A model generated the notes under the pieces. That model saw nothing but the letters and a program-made list of their open reading frames with translations, had not been told where the DNA came from and ran no database searches. Below, piece by piece: positions 4,301 through 7,174 of a stretch of DNA of 7,174 bases (its first letter is position 1; each line of letters opens with the position of its first letter). The stretch is taken from assembly GCA_016209865.1 (NCBI GenBank), contig JACQVL010000323.1, positions 1-7,174 on the forward strand. The letters are read 5' to 3'. Source of the stretch: Candidatus Latescibacterota bacterium. GTDB lineage: Bacteria > JAAXHH01 > JACQVL01. The position numbers were made by a program, and so were the translations under genes.

Positions 4301-7096
4301 ATGTTCCGTCGGGTACTCGTGGGCGTGCTCATCAGCGTGTTCCTCCCGCTGGTAGCCATGGCAGGCACGACCGGGAAGCTCGCCGGCCTTGTGAAAGATA
4401 AAGAGACCGGTGTTCTCCTGCCCGCCGCCACCATCAGCCTCGTCGGCACGACGATCGGGACGGCCACCGACCGCGCTGGGCAGTACGTCATCATCAACAT
4501 CCCGCCCGGCCCCTACACCGTCCGGTGTACCTATGTGGGCTACCAGGAAGAACGCGTCCTCAACATCCACATCATCCCGGACTTCACCACCACCGTCAAC
4601 TTCGCCCTCACTCCGACCGTCCTGGCCACAGCCGGCCCGATCGAGGTCGTGGCCGAGCGGCCGATCATTCAGAAGGACGTGACCCAATCGGTGCGGTTCA
4701 TGACCGCCGAGGACCTCCAGCAGCGGCCGATCCGGGGGTATCAGGAGGCGGTGGCCACGCAGGCCGGGGTGGTCAACACGCAGTCCGTGGACAACCCGCT
4801 GAACATCCGGGGCGGGCGGGCGAATGAGATCGCGTACTTGGTCGACGGGTTTGTGCAGCAGGACCCGCTGTTCCACATCTCCAATACCCAGATCAGCAGC
4901 ATCGCCATCCAGGAGATCATCACGATCACCGGGGGGTTCAACGCAGAGTACGGCCGGGCGAACTCCGGGGTGGTGAACGTGGTGACGAAGGAAGGCGGGG
5001 AGAAATATTCCGGCACGGGGGAGTATGTGACGGATGAGCTAACGGGCGGGTTGGGGGGCACGGGGTATGGGTACAACTTAGGAGAGTTCTCCTTAGGCGG
5101 GCCGGTGCTGCCGGGGTACAAGGCGGTACGGTTCTTCGGGGCGGCGACCATCCGGCGGTTTGATGATTACCGGCCGAGCGCCTTAGGTGTCTTCCGCTGG
5201 CAGAATGGGGTGCGATCGCACCGGGAGAAGTTGCCCCATCAGGATCAGCGGGGGCAGACGATCCAGGGCAAATTGTCGTGGAAGCCGACGAGCAAAATCT
5301 CGGCGTACATCGGGTATCTGGGGTCGACCGACAAGTACAACGAGTTCGTCATGGATGACGGGCGCCAGTTCGCTGGACAATTCTTCAAGTTCGACCTGGA
5401 TCATGCGGACCGGCGGCGGGACCGGAATGACTCGTTTGCCGGGACGATCACCGGAGTGCTCAATCCGAAGACGTTCGTCACCCTGGAAGGGAACTACTAT
5501 CGCGTCAAACGCCGGATCGGGGATGCCAGTCTGTTCGACCTGCCCACCGATAGCGCTGCGGTCCGGTATAGCCTCAACGGGTTCGATACTGTCCGGGGCG
5601 GCCCCTTCCGGACGGACGTGTTCGACCTGTATGTCCTGCCTGGCGATGCTACGCATCCTGGCGCCTCCCCCAACCGGCTCCTCGACCGCAAGTCGGAGTA
5701 CGTTGGGTTCAAGGGGTCGATCACCAGTCAGGTGCTCCAGCATCATGAAGTCAAGGCCGGGGTCGAGTGGCAGCAACACGACATCGATTATTATAATAAC
5801 GGGTTGCCCTGGTCGGCGAACGCCCGCATTAACGCCTTCTACAAGACACCTCGCATCGCCGCCGGGTACGTCCAGGATAAGATCGAGTACGCGTCCCTGA
5901 CGGTCAACGCCGGCCTCCGGTGGGATTATCTGGACGCGAATACCCCGACGTATGCGGATGAAAAGAACCCGCTGAAGACGGCGGACAAGGCCCAGAACAA
6001 GACGGATACCCGGGTGAGCCCGCGCTTAGGGATCGGGTTCCCCATCTCGGATAAGATGCTGTTCCACTTCAGTTATGGCAAGTTCTTCCAGCCGCCCGAC
6101 CTGTTCGACCTGTACATCGGAGATAAGCGACTCCAACAGATCGTCGCGCAGGGCACCCCGGGCATCGTCGGGAACCCCAACCTGAAGGCGGAGAACACGA
6201 CCGCGTACGAAGTCGGGGTCACCCGCCAGCTCTCCGACAACATGGGGTTGGACATCACCACCTACTTCAAGGATACCGCCAACCTGATCAACGTCATCCC
6301 GGTCTTCGGCACGCCCGGAACGGATATCATCAACCGGATCGCCATTAAAGACAACTCGGATTTCGGGACGGTCAAGGGGATTGACGTGAAGCTGGAGCGG
6401 CGGCGGCAGAACTACGTCGCGGCGAACGTCGCGTACACCCTGAGCTATGCCACCGGGACCGGCTCCGGGGCCACTGATTCCTTCGATCAGATTTTCTTTG
6501 CCCTGGGGCCGAGCCCGACCGATGTGCATCTCCCCAAGGTGTCCGAACCGTTGAGCTTCGACCAGCGCCATACGGTCGTGCTCGACCTCGACATCCGAGG
6601 GGACGCGCTGGAGGGCAAGCCGCAGTGGGTGCGGCGAGTGCTGGCGAACGCCGGAGCGAACCTCCAGTTCATCGCGGGCAGCGGCCTGCCGTACACCCCG
6701 ACGACGGTCTTCCCGTCGGTCGGTGCCAGCCAGCAGCAGGGCCGCCCGATCGGCCGGCCGAACTCCGCCCGGCTGCCGTGGCAACTCCAACTCGACATGA
6801 AACTCAACAAGGTGTTCCGTTTCGGCGGACTCAGCGGGCTGAGCATCAACGCCTACGCCTGGGTGCTGAACGTCACCAACCGGACGAACATCCAGGTGGT
6901 CTACCCGGCCACCGGTCGGCCGGATGAGGACGGGTTCCTGGCCAGCCCGGCGGGCCAGCAGGCGATTAAAACGTTCGGGAATACAAAGAACCAGTTCGGC
7001 CAGACGTTCGAGCAAGCGTACCGCGACCTCCTGAACGACCCAGGTTTCTACGGCACGCCCCGTCAGATCCGGTTGGGCGTGGGCGTGAACTTCTAA
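4301..7096 (+). CDS. TonB-dependent outer-membrane receptor with N-terminal carboxypeptidase-regulatory-like domain
   Basis: A complete 931-residue outer-membrane transporter that would take up a ligand across the outer membrane using TonB/ExbBD energy. Order: signal peptide 1-21 (MFRRVL, hydrophobic run, cleavage after AMA); CarboxypepD_reg-like beta-sandwich about 23-105 (GKLAGLVKDKETGVLLPAATISL, then GTATDRAGQYVIINIPPGPYTV and YVGYQEE); a TonB-box-like stretch IEVVAERP near 114-121; plug domain about 122-232 with NIRGGRANEIAYLVDG and GGFNAEYGRANSGVVNVVTKEGG; then a 22-strand-type barrel to the end, with FSYGKFFQPP and LKAENTTAYEVGVTRQLSDNMGLDITTYFKD as typical barrel strands, and a C-terminal strand ending in Phe as required for outer-membrane assembly. 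Architecture matches Oar/SusC-like receptors. No SusD, TonB or ExbBD gene is in the window, and the substrate cannot be read from sequence. The neighbouring aminopeptidase would fit peptide use, but this is speculation. Confidence 0.97.
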   Translation: MFRRVLVGVLISVFLPLVAMAGTTGKLAGLVKDKETGVLLPAATISLVGTTIGTATDRAGQYVIINIPPGPYTVRCTYVGYQEERVLNIHIIPDFTTTVNFALTPTVLATAGPIEVVAERPIIQKDVTQSVRFMTAEDLQQRPIRGYQEAVATQAGVVNTQSVDNPLNIRGGRANEIAYLVDGFVQQDPLFHISNTQISSIAIQEIITITGGFNAEYGRANSGVVNVVTKEGGEKYSGTGEYVTDELTGGLGGTGYGYNLGEFSLGGPVLPGYKAVRFFGAATIRRFDDYRPSALGVFRWQNGVRSHREKLPHQDQRGQTIQGKLSWKPTSKISAYIGYLGSTDKYNEFVMDDGRQFAGQFFKFDLDHADRRRDRNDSFAGTITGVLNPKTFVTLEGNYYRVKRRIGDASLFDLPTDSAAVRYSLNGFDTVRGGPFRTDVFDLYVLPGDATHPGASPNRLLDRKSEYVGFKGSITSQVLQHHEVKAGVEWQQHDIDYYNNGLPWSANARINAFYKTPRIAAGYVQDKIEYASLTVNAGLRWDYLDANTPTYADEKNPLKTADKAQNKTDTRVSPRLGIGFPISDKMLFHFSYGKFFQPPDLFDLYIGDKRLQQIVAQGTPGIVGNPNLKAENTTAYEVGVTRQLSDNMGLDITTYFKDTANLINVIPVFGTPGTDIINRIAIKDNSDFGTVKGIDVKLERRRQNYVAANVAYTLSYATGTGSGATDSFDQIFFALGPSPTDVHLPKVSEPLSFDQRHTVVLDLDIRGDALEGKPQWVRRVLANAGANLQFIAGSGLPYTPTTVFPSVGASQQQGRPIGRPNSARLPWQLQLDMKLNKVFRFGGLSGLSINAYAWVLNVTNRTNIQVVYPATGRPDEDGFLASPAGQQAIKTFGNTKNQFGQTFEQAYRDLLNDPGFYGTPRQIRLGVGVNF

Positions 7097-7101
7097 AAAG
7101 C

Positions 7102-7142
7102 AGGGGTCAGGGGTCGGGGGTGAGGGGTCAGGAAACAGGGGC
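7102..7142 (+). repeat. G-rich tandem repeat after the receptor gene
   Basis: Degenerate units of the type AGGGGTC repeat at 6-8 base spacing immediately after the stop codon. G-runs at 7103-7106, 7110-7113, 7116-7120 and 7124-7127 with 2-3 base loops satisfy the quadruplex pattern on the + strand. A GACCCC at 7168-7173 near the window edge is complementary to GGGGTC at 7103-7108, so the tail may form part of a larger hairpin that runs out of view. Confidence 0.6.
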
Positions 7143-7174
7143 CAGAAACACACTTGTTCTGATACCAGACCCCC

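Noticed and set aside
6026-7153. A 375-codon - strand frame opposite the receptor C-terminus
   Set aside because: Antisense shadow in GC-rich coding DNA: Arg/Glu/Val/Gly-biased, no recognisable domain, while the + strand encodes a clear beta-barrel.

Overview
The window is GC-rich bacterial DNA carrying three large genes and one possible small gene, all on the + strand. A TonB-dependent outer-membrane receptor and two secretion signals point to a Gram-negative (diderm) bacterium. The genes themselves do not fix the phylum. The style (an Oar-like receptor with a carboxypeptidase-regulatory domain, G-rich microsatellite-like spacers, a structured palindromic element) would suit an environmental lineage, but that is only an impression.

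Layout: (1) 1-2556 is an M1 zinc aminopeptidase whose reading frame is open to the left edge, so its true start and any signal peptide lie outside the window. (2) 2557-2806 is a compact, information-rich spacer. It holds a 120-bp element that can fold into a cloverleaf (a long closing stem with three internal hairpins), then a perfect-consensus sigma70-type promoter overlapped by a 19-bp near-palindrome, then a strong ribosome binding site. (3) 2807-3571 is an exported thioredoxin-fold protein (TlpA/ResA-like, WCPPC motif) with an unusually long segment between the active site and the cis-proline loop. (4) 3572-3909 has no convincing gene. It holds an inverted pair of octamer tandem repeats, a C-rich stretch with quadruplex potential on the - strand, and a possible promoter. 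(5) 3910-4140 may encode a 76-residue single-pass membrane protein. (6) 4141-4300 is a leader with a GC hairpin, an orphan Shine-Dalgarno sequence and a good ribosome binding site. (7) 4301-7096 is a complete TonB-dependent receptor of 931 residues. (8) 7097-7174 is a G-rich repeat tail running off the edge.

How the genes work together is not clear. All three large products could act in the cell envelope: peptide trimming, thiol-disulfide chemistry, and TonB-driven uptake. The thioredoxin-like gene has its own strong promoter and both other spacers are repeat-filled, so the three are probably separate transcription units. The small membrane ORF may share a transcript with the receptor. No complete, obviously new multi-gene system is visible. 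The most unusual signals are the cloverleaf element, the promoter-palindrome overlap, the repeat-derived spacers, and a strict sequence context around the rare TTA leucine codon.
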